From assembly GCA_945952045.1 (NCBI GenBank), contig CAMFHE010000001.1, positions 324,041-388,040 of the forward strand: a stretch of 64,000 bases of DNA. Reading direction: 5' to 3'. The notes below the pieces were generated by a model. It searched no databases. It had not been told where the DNA came from and saw nothing but the letters and a program-made list of their open reading frames with translations. This stretch comes from an uncultured Rhizobium sp. GTDB lineage: Bacteria > Pseudomonadota > Alphaproteobacteria > Rhizobiales > Rhizobiaceae. Every line of letters starts with the position of its first letter. The stretch's first letter is position 1. This document shows, in pieces, positions 8,835 to 17,888 of the stretch. Position numbers and translations under genes: made by a program.

Positions 8835-8858
8835 CCGGAGGCGGTTGCCCGCCTCCGG
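8835..8858. other. Operon-internal stem-loop
   Basis: A perfect 10-bp stem CCGGAGGCGG / CCGCCTCCGG with the 4-base loop TTGC lies between the binding-protein stop and the DppB start. No T-tract follows on the transcribed strand, so it is not a classical terminator. Such hairpins often protect the 3' end of abundant binding-protein mRNA and lower downstream expression. Confidence 0.55.
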
Positions 8859-8870
8859 AACGCGTTGGCG

Positions 8871-10481
8871 TCAGGCTTCCAGCCAGACATATTCCGCGAA
8901 TGCGTAGCCCATCATGCCACCAAGCGGGTTCGCTTCCAAACCCTTGACCTTCGAGGAGATGGCGTCGACATCCGAAAGATAGGCCGGAATGATCGTGCCG
9001 GCTTCCTCTGAGATCATCGTCTGCATTTCGTTGTAGATCTGGCGACGCTTGCCCTGGTCGAGCAGGCCGCGCGCCTCGATCATCATCTTGTCGAACTTTT
9101 CCGACTTGTACTGGCTTTCGTTCCAAGGCGCGTTGGAAGCATAAAGCAGCGAGAACAGGATATCCGGCGTCGGGCGCGGGTTGATGTTGCCGAAATGGAT
9201 CGGCGCCTTCAGCCAGTAATTGTCCCAGTAGCCGTCGGAGGGCACGCGCTGCACGTCGAGCTTCATGCCGATCGCCTCGCCGGCGGCCTGGATGATCATC
9301 GCCATGTCGATCGAGGAGGTTGCCGCGTCCGAGGCAATCACCGGGATGGACTGTCCAAGCAAGCCGGCCTTGTCGAAATGGAACTTCGCCTTTTCCGGAT
9401 CGAAGGCTTTCGCCTTGAGATCGTTGTTGTGATAGAAATTGGCCGGCGATACCGGTTGGTCGTTGCCGATCTCGCCGAGACCGCGCAGCGCCGATTTGAC
9501 GATCTGCTCGCGGTTGACGAGGTATTTCATGCCGGTAACGAAATCCTTCTTCGCGCCTGGCTCCATGTCGAGGCGGATGTTCAGGTTCGTATAGTTGCCG
9601 GACGTCGATTTCGACAGGCCGAAACCGGACTGGCTCTCGACGAGCTTCGCGGCGCGCGGATTGACCGAGGCGGCGAGATTGATATCGCCTGAAATCAGCG
9701 CGTTGACGCGGGCATTGTCGTCGCTGATGGCGAAAAATTCGAAGGAGTCGAGATAGGGCTTGTCGGACTTCCAGTAATTCTTGTTCTTCAGCCCGATGGA
9801 GCGCACGCCCGGCTCGAAGGTTTCCATGACGAAGGCACCGGTGCCGTTGCCCTTAGAGAAATCCGTGGTGCCGTCGGCGACGATCATGAAATGATGCAGC
9901 GCCAGAATGGTCGGCAGGTCGGCATTGGGATCGGCCAGCGTCACCTCGACGGTCGTCTTGTCGATGGCCTTGAAGCCGGTCATCTGCGCGGCGATCTTGG
10001 CGACCTTGGAGCCGACGGCCGGATCGAGATGGCGTTTCAGCGAAAAGACAACGTCATCGGCGGTCAATTCCTTGCCATTGTGGAAGGTGACGCCCTTGCG
10101 CAGCTTGATAGTCCAGACCTTGGCGTCCTTGCTTTCGACGCTTTCAGCCAGCTCCATTTGCGGCGAACCGGATTTGTCGAGGAAGGTCAGGCGATTATAG
10201 GTCGAGCAGCAGCGTACGTAGTCGGTGGACAGCGATGCCTTGGCGGGGTCGAGCGTATCGGCGGTCGAAGACGACCAGCCGGCTGCCTTGAAGGCGCCGC
10301 CGGAGACCGGCGTCGCGGCAAGGGCGCGCTCGGCGCGTCCGAGAACCAGCCCGCCGGCGGAAAGCGCGACGCCGCTGGCCAGCATCATCTGCAGAAGTTC
10401 GCGGCGGGTCGCCCCGCGGCGGATGGCATTTTCGACCATGGCGTCGTCGGCCGAGGTCCAGTTGTTGATCTTGTCGGTCAT
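8871..10481 (-). CDS. ABC transporter substrate-binding protein, DppA/OppA (SBP family 5)
   Basis: This 536-residue periplasmic protein has a typical family-5 fold. It includes LRKGVTFHNGKELTADDVVF near residue 120 and the repeated two-lobe organisation of DppA/NikA proteins. The N-terminus contains TRRELLQMMLASGVALSAGG, a twin-arginine-like motif before a hydrophobic stretch ending at ALA. Export through Tat is therefore likely. The ATG at 10481 has GGGGA just upstream. The protein delivers the substrate to the DppB/DppC permeases. Linkage to a class III aminotransferase and amine oxidases suggests an amino-containing ligand rather than a general dipeptide. Confidence 0.92.
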   Translation of the reverse strand: MTDKINNWTSADDAMVENAIRRGATRRELLQMMLASGVALSAGGLVLGRAERALAATPVSGGAFKAAGWSSSTADTLDPAKASLSTDYVRCCSTYNRLTFLDKSGSPQMELAESVESKDAKVWTIKLRKGVTFHNGKELTADDVVFSLKRHLDPAVGSKVAKIAAQMTGFKAIDKTTVEVTLADPNADLPTILALHHFMIVADGTTDFSKGNGTGAFVMETFEPGVRSIGLKNKNYWKSDKPYLDSFEFFAISDDNARVNALISGDINLAASVNPRAAKLVESQSGFGLSKSTSGNYTNLNIRLDMEPGAKKDFVTGMKYLVNREQIVKSALRGLGEIGNDQPVSPANFYHNNDLKAKAFDPEKAKFHFDKAGLLGQSIPVIASDAATSSIDMAMIIQAAGEAIGMKLDVQRVPSDGYWDNYWLKAPIHFGNINPRPTPDILFSLLYASNAPWNESQYKSEKFDKMMIEARGLLDQGKRRQIYNEMQTMISEEAGTIIPAYLSDVDAISSKVKGLEANPLGGMMGYAFAEYVWLEA

Positions 10482-10824
10482 TTCATTCCCCTTTTCGTTG
10501 TTTGGCTGGATATCCGTCTTGAATGCGGGCTTTGGTCCGGCAGGCTGCAATGATCCTCGTTTCGGTCTGCGATCGTGGTTCGGGCGCTATCCGCCGAGGC
10601 CGCAAACGGGCGGCAGGGACGGGACATCGTGGTGTCGGCAGAGGCGGCAGCATAAAATTCTGCCTGCCCGGATCCGTCCTTGCCGCAAAAAGCCTGGAAA
10701 AAGCGGCCTTCGGTGTCTTTCTCGACTATAGTTTGGCACTTTGCCGGCGTCATATTCTCCGAAAACTCCCCACCGGCGGCAGGATATTGCGAAATTGTCG
10801 GTCTTGGCGGTATTTCGGCCGACC
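10482..10824. other. 343-base intergenic region upstream of the dipeptide-type importer
   Basis: No convincing gene is present. On the minus strand a TATAGT box lies at about 10725-10730, with a poor -35 match (ATGACG) 17 bases upstream. It is a weak candidate promoter for the importer operon and would give a leader of about 240 bases. I found no strong hairpin or operator-like repeat. Confidence 0.3.
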
Positions 10825-12198
10825 TCACGCCATCGCATGGCGAATGTCTGGATCGGCCAGCGTCTGGTCGAGCGTCTTGCGCGTGCGTTCCAGGATCGCG
10901 TCGATGTCGTCATCGGTGCAGCAGAGAGGCGGCGCATAGCCGAGCACGCCATTGGCGAAGGCGCGGATGACGAGGCCGTTTTCCCAGGCGCGGTCGAAGA
11001 TGCGCCGCGCCGGCATCGCGGCGGCGGGCAGGGGCGTTTTCTTCTCCTTGTCGACCACCAGTTCGAGCGCGGCGAGCATGCCGCGCCCCCTGACCTCGCC
11101 GACCAGCGGATGGTCGCCCAGCGCTTGGAGGCCTGCCATCAGCCGCTGGCCGGCCTTGATGCCGTTTTCGAAAATACCGCCTTCGTAAAGCCTCAAGACT
11201 TCCAGCCCTACGGCGGCGCTGACCGGATGGGCGGAATAGGTATAGCCATGGCCGACGGCGGTGGCGCCGGCGCCATCGGCGATTACCTGATAGACGTGAT
11301 CGGCCATGAAGACCGCGCCCATCGGCACATAACCCGAGGTCAGTCCCTTGGCGGTGGTCATGAAATCGGGAACGATATCCTCATCCGTGCAGGCAAAGAG
11401 CGGGCCGGTGCGGCCGAAACCAGTGATCACCTCATCGGCGATGAACAGGATGCCGTGCTCGCGGCAAAGCGCCCGCACCGCCTTGATCCAGCCCTTGGGC
11501 GGCACGATCACGCCACCGGACCCTTGAATAGGCTCGGCATAGAAGGCTGCGACCCGCTCCGGACCGATGGCCTCGATCTTCGCTTTCAGCTCGGCAAGCG
11601 AGGCGGCGATGATCGCCTCGGCATCGCTGCCGACCGGGTTGCGATAGGGATAGGGCGAGGCGATCTTGTGCTGCCAGTCGAAAGGAATGCCGAAACCGGC
11701 ATGAAAGGCGGGAAGGGCGGTGAGGCCGGCGCCAACGGTGGACGACCCGTGATAGCCCTGTTCGATGGAAATGAACTGGTCGCGTTGCGGCTCGCCCTTC
11801 GCATGCCAGTAATAGCGCACGAAACGAATAGTGCTGTCGACCGCATCGGAGCCGCCGAGCGTGAAGAACACGTGGTCGAGATCGCCCGGCGCCCGGTCGG
11901 CGAGTTCCGCGGCCAGCCGGATCGCCGGTTCGCAGCCGAGGTCGAAATAGCCTGTGGCATAGGGTAGCTCGCGCATCTGACGCGCTGCCGCCTCGACGAT
12001 GCTGTCATGGCCGTAGCCAGCATTGACGCACCAGAGACCGGCAAAGCCATCGACCAGCTGATGGCCGGAGGCTTCCGTCACGATAGCGCCCTTGGCGGAC
12101 TTCAGCACCCGCACGCCGATCTTTTCATGGCCGCGATAGGAGGCCACCGGATGGATGAGATGGGCGCGATCGAGTTCGATCAGGGAATTGGCGAGCAT
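10825..12198 (-). CDS. Class III pyridoxal-phosphate aminotransferase (omega-amine/putrescine:pyruvate type)
   Basis: This 457-residue class III transaminase has the PLP Lys284 in TTAKGLTSGYVPMGAV. The Asp that contacts the pyridine nitrogen is in ILFIADEVITGFGRTG. The N-terminal DGFAGLWCVNAGYGHDSIVEAA and the GYHGSSTVGAGL loop resemble SpuC and beta-alanine/omega-amino-acid:pyruvate aminotransferases. It would turn a diamine or omega-amino acid into an aldehyde or semialdehyde, matching the nearby GabD and other aldehyde dehydrogenases. It lies 12 bases downstream of the GNAT gene, in the same orientation, and so is probably co-transcribed with it. The exact amine donor is inference. Confidence 0.9.
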   Translation of the reverse strand: MLANSLIELDRAHLIHPVASYRGHEKIGVRVLKSAKGAIVTEASGHQLVDGFAGLWCVNAGYGHDSIVEAAARQMRELPYATGYFDLGCEPAIRLAAELADRAPGDLDHVFFTLGGSDAVDSTIRFVRYYWHAKGEPQRDQFISIEQGYHGSSTVGAGLTALPAFHAGFGIPFDWQHKIASPYPYRNPVGSDAEAIIAASLAELKAKIEAIGPERVAAFYAEPIQGSGGVIVPPKGWIKAVRALCREHGILFIADEVITGFGRTGPLFACTDEDIVPDFMTTAKGLTSGYVPMGAVFMADHVYQVIADGAGATAVGHGYTYSAHPVSAAVGLEVLRLYEGGIFENGIKAGQRLMAGLQALGDHPLVGEVRGRGMLAALELVVDKEKKTPLPAAAMPARRIFDRAWENGLVIRAFANGVLGYAPPLCCTDDDIDAILERTRKTLDQTLADPDIRHAMA

Positions 12199-12210
12199 GG
12201 TAATCTCCGA

Positions 12211-13050
12211 CTATCCGAGGGCCTGGTTGGCCAATGCGTAAATCCTTGCCGTCCGCGCCTCTTGCTGTGGCGCGGCCGGGCGATGCATGACGATGCCGCC
12301 ACCGACATGGGCAAGGCCCTTTGCCGCCAGCCAGTTGCCGAGGCCGGAATTCTCAGGCGTATCCACCCGCAGGAAGGCATTTTTCAGCAGGCGCGCCGCC
12401 AGACCGGCGACAAGCGTCTTGGCGTCATCGGCATTTCCTGCCACGACCGGACCAACGACATGACCGCGACCGAAGGCGCGCAGCGCCGCATAGGCTTCGA
12501 CCCGGCCATCGCGACGGATGACGGCGAAACTGGCGATGCCCACAAGCGCATCCAGCAGGCTCGTGCGGTCGGCGCCGAAGGCTTCGCGGTCGAGCGCCCG
12601 GATCGCTGGCATATCGCCTGGGGTCGCCATATCAGCGGTCGCGCCGGAAAACATGGTCCCGATCTCGCCCTGATGCTGAACGATCTCGCCCTGCTCGACG
12701 AAACCGAGCTTGCGATAGAGCGGCAGACCATCCGATGTCGCGATGAGGCGCAGCGGCCGTGCGCCGCCAAGCGCCAATGCAGCATCCATCAGCCGACGGC
12801 CGAGGCCGCGACCGCGCATGGCTTCATCGACGATGACCATGTTGATCGTGGCGCAATCCTCGCCATAGGGCGTCATCAGGATGGTGCCGACGACGCGGCC
12901 TGACTCGATGGCGACGATGCCTTGGCTGAGAGCCAGCGCCAGTTGCCAGTCGGCGTCGCGGTGGGGCCATTTCGCCTGGCGCGACAGCGCCAGCGCGCCT
13001 TCGACATGCACCGGCAAAAAACGCTCCAGCTGGATGGTGTCCGTCGACAT
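12211..13050 (-). CDS. Two-domain GNAT N-acetyltransferase
   Basis: This 279-residue protein has an N-terminal GNAT domain with acetyl-CoA motif RGRGLGRRLM near residues 88-97. A second, degenerate GNAT-like domain occupies about 145-260. The family acetylates amines with acetyl-CoA. A strong AGGAGG supports the ATG at 13050; the open frame upstream was not used. It is a clear paralogue of the protein at 28942-29835: both have WPHR.DW near residue 30, FGRGHVVGPVVA in the second domain, and the C-terminus IYxLAxQALG. It lies just upstream of the aminotransferase. The substrate may be the amine processed by this locus. Confidence 0.85.
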   Translation of the reverse strand: MSTDTIQLERFLPVHVEGALALSRQAKWPHRDADWQLALALSQGIVAIESGRVVGTILMTPYGEDCATINMVIVDEAMRGRGLGRRLMDAALALGGARPLRLIATSDGLPLYRKLGFVEQGEIVQHQGEIGTMFSGATADMATPGDMPAIRALDREAFGADRTSLLDALVGIASFAVIRRDGRVEAYAALRAFGRGHVVGPVVAGNADDAKTLVAGLAARLLKNAFLRVDTPENSGLGNWLAAKGLAHVGGGIVMHRPAAPQQEARTARIYALANQALG

Positions 13051-13368
13051 GAGGCCTCCTTTCGTTGACCCAAGTCTCGGCGATCTCGACGGCAAAGATC
13101 CTCTGAAGGCATGGGCCGCGATGATATCTTTCGCCGTTGGCGAAGCGCTTCACCGCATCTTATGCTGCGGCAGGGGGCATCCCATGCCCCGTAAATGGCC
13201 CCGAACCGGCCCGTAAACGCCGCTCCGCTGCAACTCTGTGCCAAACACCGCTTGCGATACGAAACAATATGCTTCGAGGACAGGGCAATTCGATCACGCC
13301 GCGCCAGACGCTTCGGCCTATGATCGGGACAGTCAACACCACATGCCCTTTTGAGAGGACGAACGGAC
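13051..13368. promoter_or_regulatory. Divergent promoter region between the GNAT/aminotransferase genes and the HAD/oxidase genes
   Basis: These 318 bases separate two divergent transcription units. A perfect 7-bp inverted repeat GGGGCAT-CCC-ATGCCCC lies at 13174-13190 and is a candidate operator. I see no convincing gene and no promoter boxes that stand out. Confidence 0.35.
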
Positions 13369-14037
13369 ATGGCGCCTTTCCGGCCGAAATACATCACCTT
13401 CGACTGCTACGGCACGTTGATCAATTTCCAGATGGCCGAGGCCGCCCGCGACATATATGGCGCTCAGCTCGATGCGGCGAAGATGCAGCAGTTCGTCAAG
13501 AACTTCTCCGCTTATCGTCTCGACGAGATCCTCGGCGACTGGAAGCCCTATGCGCAGGTGGTCCATAACTCAGTAGAGCGGACCTGCCGTGCAAATGGCG
13601 TGACCTTCCGCGACGAAGACGCCAAGGCGATCTACGAGCGCGTGCCGACCTGGGGACCGCATGCCGACGTGCCCGCCGGGCTTGCCAAGGTCGCCAAGGA
13701 AATCCCGCTGGTGATCCTATCCAATGCGATGAACAGCCAGATCGTGTCGAATGTCGAAAAGCTCGGCGCGCCCTTCCATGCGGTCTACACCGCCGAACAG
13801 GCCAATGCCTACAAGCCGCGATTCAAGGCATTCGAATATATGTTCGACATGTTGGGCTGCGGGCCGGAAGACGTGCTGCACTGCTCGTCCTCCTTCCGCT
13901 ACGACCTTATGTCGGCCCATGATCTCGGCATCAAGAACAAGGTCTGGGTCAATCGCGGCCACGAGCCGGCCAATCCCTACTACGGCTATGTCGAGATCGC
14001 CGATATTTCCGGCCTGCCCGGCGTGGTGGGGCTCTGA
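13369..14037 (+). CDS. HAD-superfamily hydrolase, haloacid dehalogenase type II-like
   Basis: This 222-residue protein has the HAD motifs in order: nucleophile Asp12 in ITFDCYGTLIN, motif II Ser in VILSNAM, motif III Lys149 in AYKPRFKAFEYMF, and motif IV region HCSSSFRYDLMSAHDLG. The FDxYGT form, with Tyr in place of the second Asp, is typical of L-2-haloacid dehalogenases and their relatives rather than phosphatases. A GAGAGGAC Shine-Dalgarno precedes the ATG at 13369. Only 3 bases separate its stop from the next start, so it works with the amine oxidase. True dehalogenase activity is not proven by these motifs. Confidence 0.85.
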   Translation: MAPFRPKYITFDCYGTLINFQMAEAARDIYGAQLDAAKMQQFVKNFSAYRLDEILGDWKPYAQVVHNSVERTCRANGVTFRDEDAKAIYERVPTWGPHADVPAGLAKVAKEIPLVILSNAMNSQIVSNVEKLGAPFHAVYTAEQANAYKPRFKAFEYMFDMLGCGPEDVLHCSSSFRYDLMSAHDLGIKNKVWVNRGHEPANPYYGYVEIADISGLPGVVGL

Positions 14038-14040
14038 TTC

Positions 14041-15315
14041 ATGAAGCTGATCTCCTACTGGCACGACACGGCGCCCGCCTTTGCGGGCGTGGCGCATGGC
14101 CCGGTCGAGGGTCATTACGACATGTGCGTCATCGGCGCCGGCTTCACCGGACTGGCGGCGGCGCGCCAGTTCGCCAAAGCCGGTGCGAGGGTCGTCGTGC
14201 TGGAGGCCGAGCGGGTCGGCTGGGGAGCATCCGGGCGCAATGGCGGCCATCTCAACAATGGCCTGGCCCATAGCTATCCCGCCGCCAAGGCGGAGCTCGG
14301 CAAGGAGCGCGCCATCGCGCTCTACAAGGCGCTTGACGATTCCGTCGATGCCATCGAGGCGCTGGTTGCCGAAGAGGCTATCGACTGCAATTTTCGCCGC
14401 GCAGGCAAGCTCAAGCTCGCCTCCAAACCGAAGCATTTCGACGGCATCGCCCGCAATTTCGAGGCGACCCATGCTGAGGTCGATCCCGATACGGCGCTGC
14501 TGTCGCCGGCGGAGTTGCGCAACGAGATCGGCGCACCCTTCCATGGCGCCATGCTGTTTCGAAAAAGCGCGATGATGCATATGGGCCGTTATGCCACCGG
14601 TCTGGCGCAGGCGGCGGCGCGCCATGGCGCCACCATTTTCGAGCAGGCGCTGGTGACCGAGCGACGTCTCGCCAACGCAAAACACCTCGTAACGACGCCA
14701 CGCGGCCAGATCACCGCCGATAACGTGCTTGTGGCGACGGGAGCTTATACGACCCCGAACTTCAGCTATTTTCGGCGGCGCATCATTTCCGTCGGCAGTT
14801 TCCTGATCGCCACGCGGCCGATGACGGCGCAGGAAGTCGCCTCGGTAATGCCCGGCAACCGCACCTGCGTCACCTCGATGAATGTTGGCAATTATTTCCG
14901 CCTGTCGCCGGACAATCGCCTGTTGTTCGGCGGCCGGGCGCGATTTTCCGCCACTTCCGACCATCGCTCCGATGCCAAGGGCGGGGCGATCCTCAAAGAC
15001 GCCATGGTCGAGATGTTCCCGCAACTTGCCGGCGTCGATGTCGATTATTGCTGGGGCGGGCTGGTCGACATGACCAAGGACCGTTATCCGCGCGCCGGCT
15101 ATCACGACGGCGTCTGGTATGCGATGGGCTATTCCGGCCATGGCGCGCAGCTTTCGACCCATCTCGGCACGATCATGGCCGATACGATGCTTGGGCGCGA
15201 GGATCGTAATCCGTTGAAGGGGCTCGACTGGCCGGCGGTGCCGGGCCATTTCGGCAAGCCGTGGTTCCTGCCGCTCGTCGGCTTCTATTACAAGATGCTC
15301 GACCGGTTCCAGTAA
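14041..15315 (+). CDS. FAD-dependent oxidoreductase, gamma-glutamylputrescine oxidase (PuuB)-like
   Basis: This 424-residue DAO-family flavoprotein has the FAD motif CVIGAGFTGLAAARQFAKAG near residues 30-49. GWGASGRNGGHLNNGL follows near residue 60, and GYSGHGAQLSTHLG near the C-terminus. These features, the length and the SYW..T start match PuuB-type amine oxidases, which oxidise glutamylated putrescine to an aldehyde with oxygen. It is the second gene of an operon with the HAD protein and converges on gabD. The two would fit polyamine breakdown through 4-aminobutyrate to succinate. The precise substrate is inferred. Confidence 0.87.
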   Translation: MKLISYWHDTAPAFAGVAHGPVEGHYDMCVIGAGFTGLAAARQFAKAGARVVVLEAERVGWGASGRNGGHLNNGLAHSYPAAKAELGKERAIALYKALDDSVDAIEALVAEEAIDCNFRRAGKLKLASKPKHFDGIARNFEATHAEVDPDTALLSPAELRNEIGAPFHGAMLFRKSAMMHMGRYATGLAQAAARHGATIFEQALVTERRLANAKHLVTTPRGQITADNVLVATGAYTTPNFSYFRRRIISVGSFLIATRPMTAQEVASVMPGNRTCVTSMNVGNYFRLSPDNRLLFGGRARFSATSDHRSDAKGGAILKDAMVEMFPQLAGVDVDYCWGGLVDMTKDRYPRAGYHDGVWYAMGYSGHGAQLSTHLGTIMADTMLGREDRNPLKGLDWPAVPGHFGKPWFLPLVGFYYKMLDRFQ

Positions 15316-15325
15316 GGACGGTCGA

Positions 15326-15351
15326 GGCGCCGGTGCACTATGCCCGGCGCC
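15326..15351. terminator. Hairpin between convergent genes
   Basis: GGCGCCGG and CCGGCGCC form a perfect 8-bp stem around a 10-base loop. On the plus strand CCCTTGTTTG follows. It sits between the convergent stops of the PuuB-like oxidase and GabD and could end transcription of the former. Confidence 0.5.
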
Positions 15352-15360
15352 CCTTGTTTG

Positions 15361-16818
15361 TCAGGCCAGACCGCCCATGTGGAAACTCTTCATTTCGAGA
15401 TATTCCTCGATGCCGGCCTGCGCGCCTTCGCGGCCGATGCCCGATTGCTTGACGCCGCCGAAGGGCGCAACTTCCATCGACACCGAGCCGGTATTCAGGC
15501 CGACCATGCCGAATTCGAGCGCCTCGCCGACGCGCCAGGCGCGCTTGAGGTTATCCGTGTAGAAATAGGCCGCCAGCCCGAACGGCGTGCCGTTGGCGAT
15601 GGCAAGCGCCTCCTCCTCGGTTTCGAAGCGGAACAGCGGCGCGACCGGGCCGAAGGTTTCCTCGCCGGCAAGCTGCATGGCGGTGGTGGCTTCGGTCAGG
15701 ACCAGCGGCGCGGTGTATTGCGCGCCGTTCGGTAGGTTGCGTTCGGCGGTGATGATCCGCGCGCCCTTGGCCAGCGCATCGGCGACATGCCGGGTAATCT
15801 TGTCAATGGCCGCCTGGTTGATCATCGGGCCGATGGCGACGCCCGCTTCCATGCCCGGGCCGACCTTCATCGCATCGACCTTAGCCTTGAGCTTGGCGGC
15901 AAACGTGTCGTAGACGCCGGATTGCACGAGGATGCGGTTGGCGCAGACGCAGGTCTGGCCGCCATTGCGAAATTTCGACACCAGAGCGCCCTCGACGGCA
16001 AGGTCGATATCGGCATCGTCGAAGACGATGAAAGGCGCATTGCCGCCGAGTTCCAGGCTGAGACGCTTGACGCTGTCTGCCGCGCCGCGCATCAAAAGCG
16101 ATCCCACCCGCGTCGAGCCGGTGAAGGAGATCTTGCGCACGGTTTCGTTGGCCATGATCTCGTTGCCGATCTCGGTCGGCAGGCCGGTGACGATGTTGAC
16201 GACGCCGGCGGGAATGCCGGCCCGTTCGGCGAGAACGCCAAGCGCCAGCGCCGAATAGGGCGTGAATTCGGACGGCTTGATCACGACGGTGCAGCCGGCC
16301 GCCAGCGCCGGCGCCACCTTGCGGGTGATCATCGCATTCGGGAAATTCCACGGCGTGATGATGCCGCAGACGCCGACCGGCTCCTTGAACACGACGATGC
16401 GGCGATCTGCCGTCGGCGAGGGGATCGTGTGGCCATTGATGCGGCGCGCTTCCTCGGCAAACCATTTGACGAAGGACGCACCGTAGCGGATTTCGCCGCG
16501 CGCCTCGTCGAGCGGCTTGCCCTGTTCCGTCGTCAGGATGAGGGCGAGATCCTCGACATGTTCAAGCATCAGCCGATGCCAGGCCTCCAGCAGCGCGGCG
16601 CGCTCGGCATTGGTCTTGCGTTTCCAGGCGGGATAGGCACGCTCGGCCGCCTCGATCGCGGCGCGCGTCTCACTGCCGCCCATGTCCGGCACCGTGCCGA
16701 TGACGGTCTGGCGGGCGGGATCGTCGACATCGACGGTTTTGCCGGAAGCGGCGCCCACCCATGCGCCGTCGATCAGGCCCTTGTCGCGGAAAAGCTCTCT
16801 GTCTTTCAACTGGTCCAT
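15361..16818 (-). CDS. gabD: NAD(P)-dependent succinate-semialdehyde dehydrogenase
   Basis: This 485-residue aldehyde dehydrogenase has the catalytic Cys290 in [11 protein letters not shown] and the general-base Glu in [12 protein letters not shown] near residue 257. [20 protein letters not shown] and the C-terminal [14 protein letters not shown] are characteristic of GabD. It oxidises succinate semialdehyde, from 4-aminobutyrate or polyamine breakdown, to succinate. It is the last gene of a minus-strand run, 16 bases after the TDH-type dehydrogenase. A related semialdehyde such as glutarate semialdehyde cannot be excluded. Confidence 0.92.
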   Translation of the reverse strand: MDQLKDRELFRDKGLIDGAWVGAASGKTVDVDDPARQTVIGTVPDMGGSETRAAIEAAERAYPAWKRKTNAERAALLEAWHRLMLEHVEDLALILTTEQGKPLDEARGEIRYGASFVKWFAEEARRINGHTIPSPTADRRIVVFKEPVGVCGIITPWNFPNAMITRKVAPALAAGCTVVIKPSEFTPYSALALGVLAERAGIPAGVVNIVTGLPTEIGNEIMANETVRKISFTGSTRVGSLLMRGAADSVKRLSLELGGNAPFIVFDDADIDLAVEGALVSKFRNGGQTCVCANRILVQSGVYDTFAAKLKAKVDAMKVGPGMEAGVAIGPMINQAAIDKITRHVADALAKGARIITAERNLPNGAQYTAPLVLTEATTAMQLAGEETFGPVAPLFRFETEEEALAIANGTPFGLAAYFYTDNLKRAWRVGEALEFGMVGLNTGSVSMEVAPFGGVKQSGIGREGAQAGIEEYLEMKSFHMGGLA

Positions 16819-16834
16819 GGAATCCTCTGTCTCT

Positions 16835-17878
16835 TTACGAAAGGGCGGCGATGACGCCGTTGGTGATCGCTTCCGTCCGGTCCTTGCCGTGGATCGTGCC
16901 GATGCCGCGGGCGGTGGTGGCTTCCATGGCGGCGAGGATGCGGGCGGCGGCCTCGGCCTCGCCGAGATGGTCGAGCATCATCGCTCCGGACCAGATGGCC
17001 GCCAGCGGGTTTGCGATGCCGAGCGCCGCAATGTCAGGCGCCGAACCATGCACCGGCTCGAACATCGACGGTGCCGCCCCGGTCGGGTTGATGTTGGCGG
17101 AGGCGGCAAAGCCGAGGCCACCCTGGATCGCCGCGCCGAGATCGGTCAGGATATCGCCGAACAGGTTGGAGGCGACGACGACATCGAGGCTCTCCGGCGC
17201 CATGACCATGCGTGCCGCCATCGCATCGATGTGGTAGCTGCTGACGGTGACATCGGGATATTCGGCGGAAAGTTCGCGGGTGATTTCGTCCCAGAACACC
17301 ATGGAATATTTCTGCGCATTGGATTTGGTGACGGAGGCGAGGCGGCCGCTGCGGGTGCGTGCCTGTTCGAAGCCGAAACGCAGAATGCGCTCGACGCCGG
17401 CGCGGGTGAAGATCGAGGTTTCCACCGCCACTTCGTCGGCCGTGCCCTGGTGCACGCGCCCGCCGGCCCCGGAATACTCGCCCTCGGTGTTTTCGCGGAT
17501 GCAGAGGATATCGAATTTTTCGGCGCGCAATGGTCCCTGAACGCCGGGCAGCAGCCGGTGCGGGCGGATATTGGCATATTGAACGAAGGCCTTGCGGATC
17601 GGCAGCAGCAAGCCATGCAGCGACACCGAATCCGGCACCTGCGCCGGCCATCCGACCGCGCCGAGCAGGATCGCATCGAACTTGCGCAGCGTTTCGATGC
17701 CGTCTTCCGGCATCATCCGACCGGTTTCCTTGTAGTAGGCGCAGGACCAGGGAAATTCGTTGCCTTCAAGAGCAAAGCCTTCCCCGTTGGCGACGGCCTG
17801 CAATACCGCCCAGGCTGCATCCGTGACATCGCGGCCGATGCCGTCGCCGGGAATGAGGGCGATGGAGTAGGTTTTCAT
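16835..17878 (-). CDS. Tartrate/isopropylmalate-type beta-decarboxylating dehydrogenase
   Basis: This 347-residue protein belongs to the isocitrate/isopropylmalate/tartrate dehydrogenase family. It begins ALIPGDGIGRDVTDAAW and carries RENTEGEYSGAGGRV, TKSNAQKYSMVFWDE with the catalytic Lys, and MFEPVHGSAPDIAALG, the NAD-specific GSAPDIAG-type motif. Length and motifs fit tartrate dehydrogenase, which oxidises and decarboxylates tartrate or D-malate. The ATG at 17878 has AAAGGGAAG upstream and starts 10 bases after the preceding aldehyde dehydrogenase gene. It may process a hydroxy-diacid formed by this pathway. Confidence 0.88.
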   Translation of the reverse strand: MKTYSIALIPGDGIGRDVTDAAWAVLQAVANGEGFALEGNEFPWSCAYYKETGRMMPEDGIETLRKFDAILLGAVGWPAQVPDSVSLHGLLLPIRKAFVQYANIRPHRLLPGVQGPLRAEKFDILCIRENTEGEYSGAGGRVHQGTADEVAVETSIFTRAGVERILRFGFEQARTRSGRLASVTKSNAQKYSMVFWDEITRELSAEYPDVTVSSYHIDAMAARMVMAPESLDVVVASNLFGDILTDLGAAIQGGLGFAASANINPTGAAPSMFEPVHGSAPDIAALGIANPLAAIWSGAMMLDHLGEAEAAARILAAMEATTARGIGTIHGKDRTEAITNGVIAALS

Positions 17879-17888
17879 GGCTTCCCTT

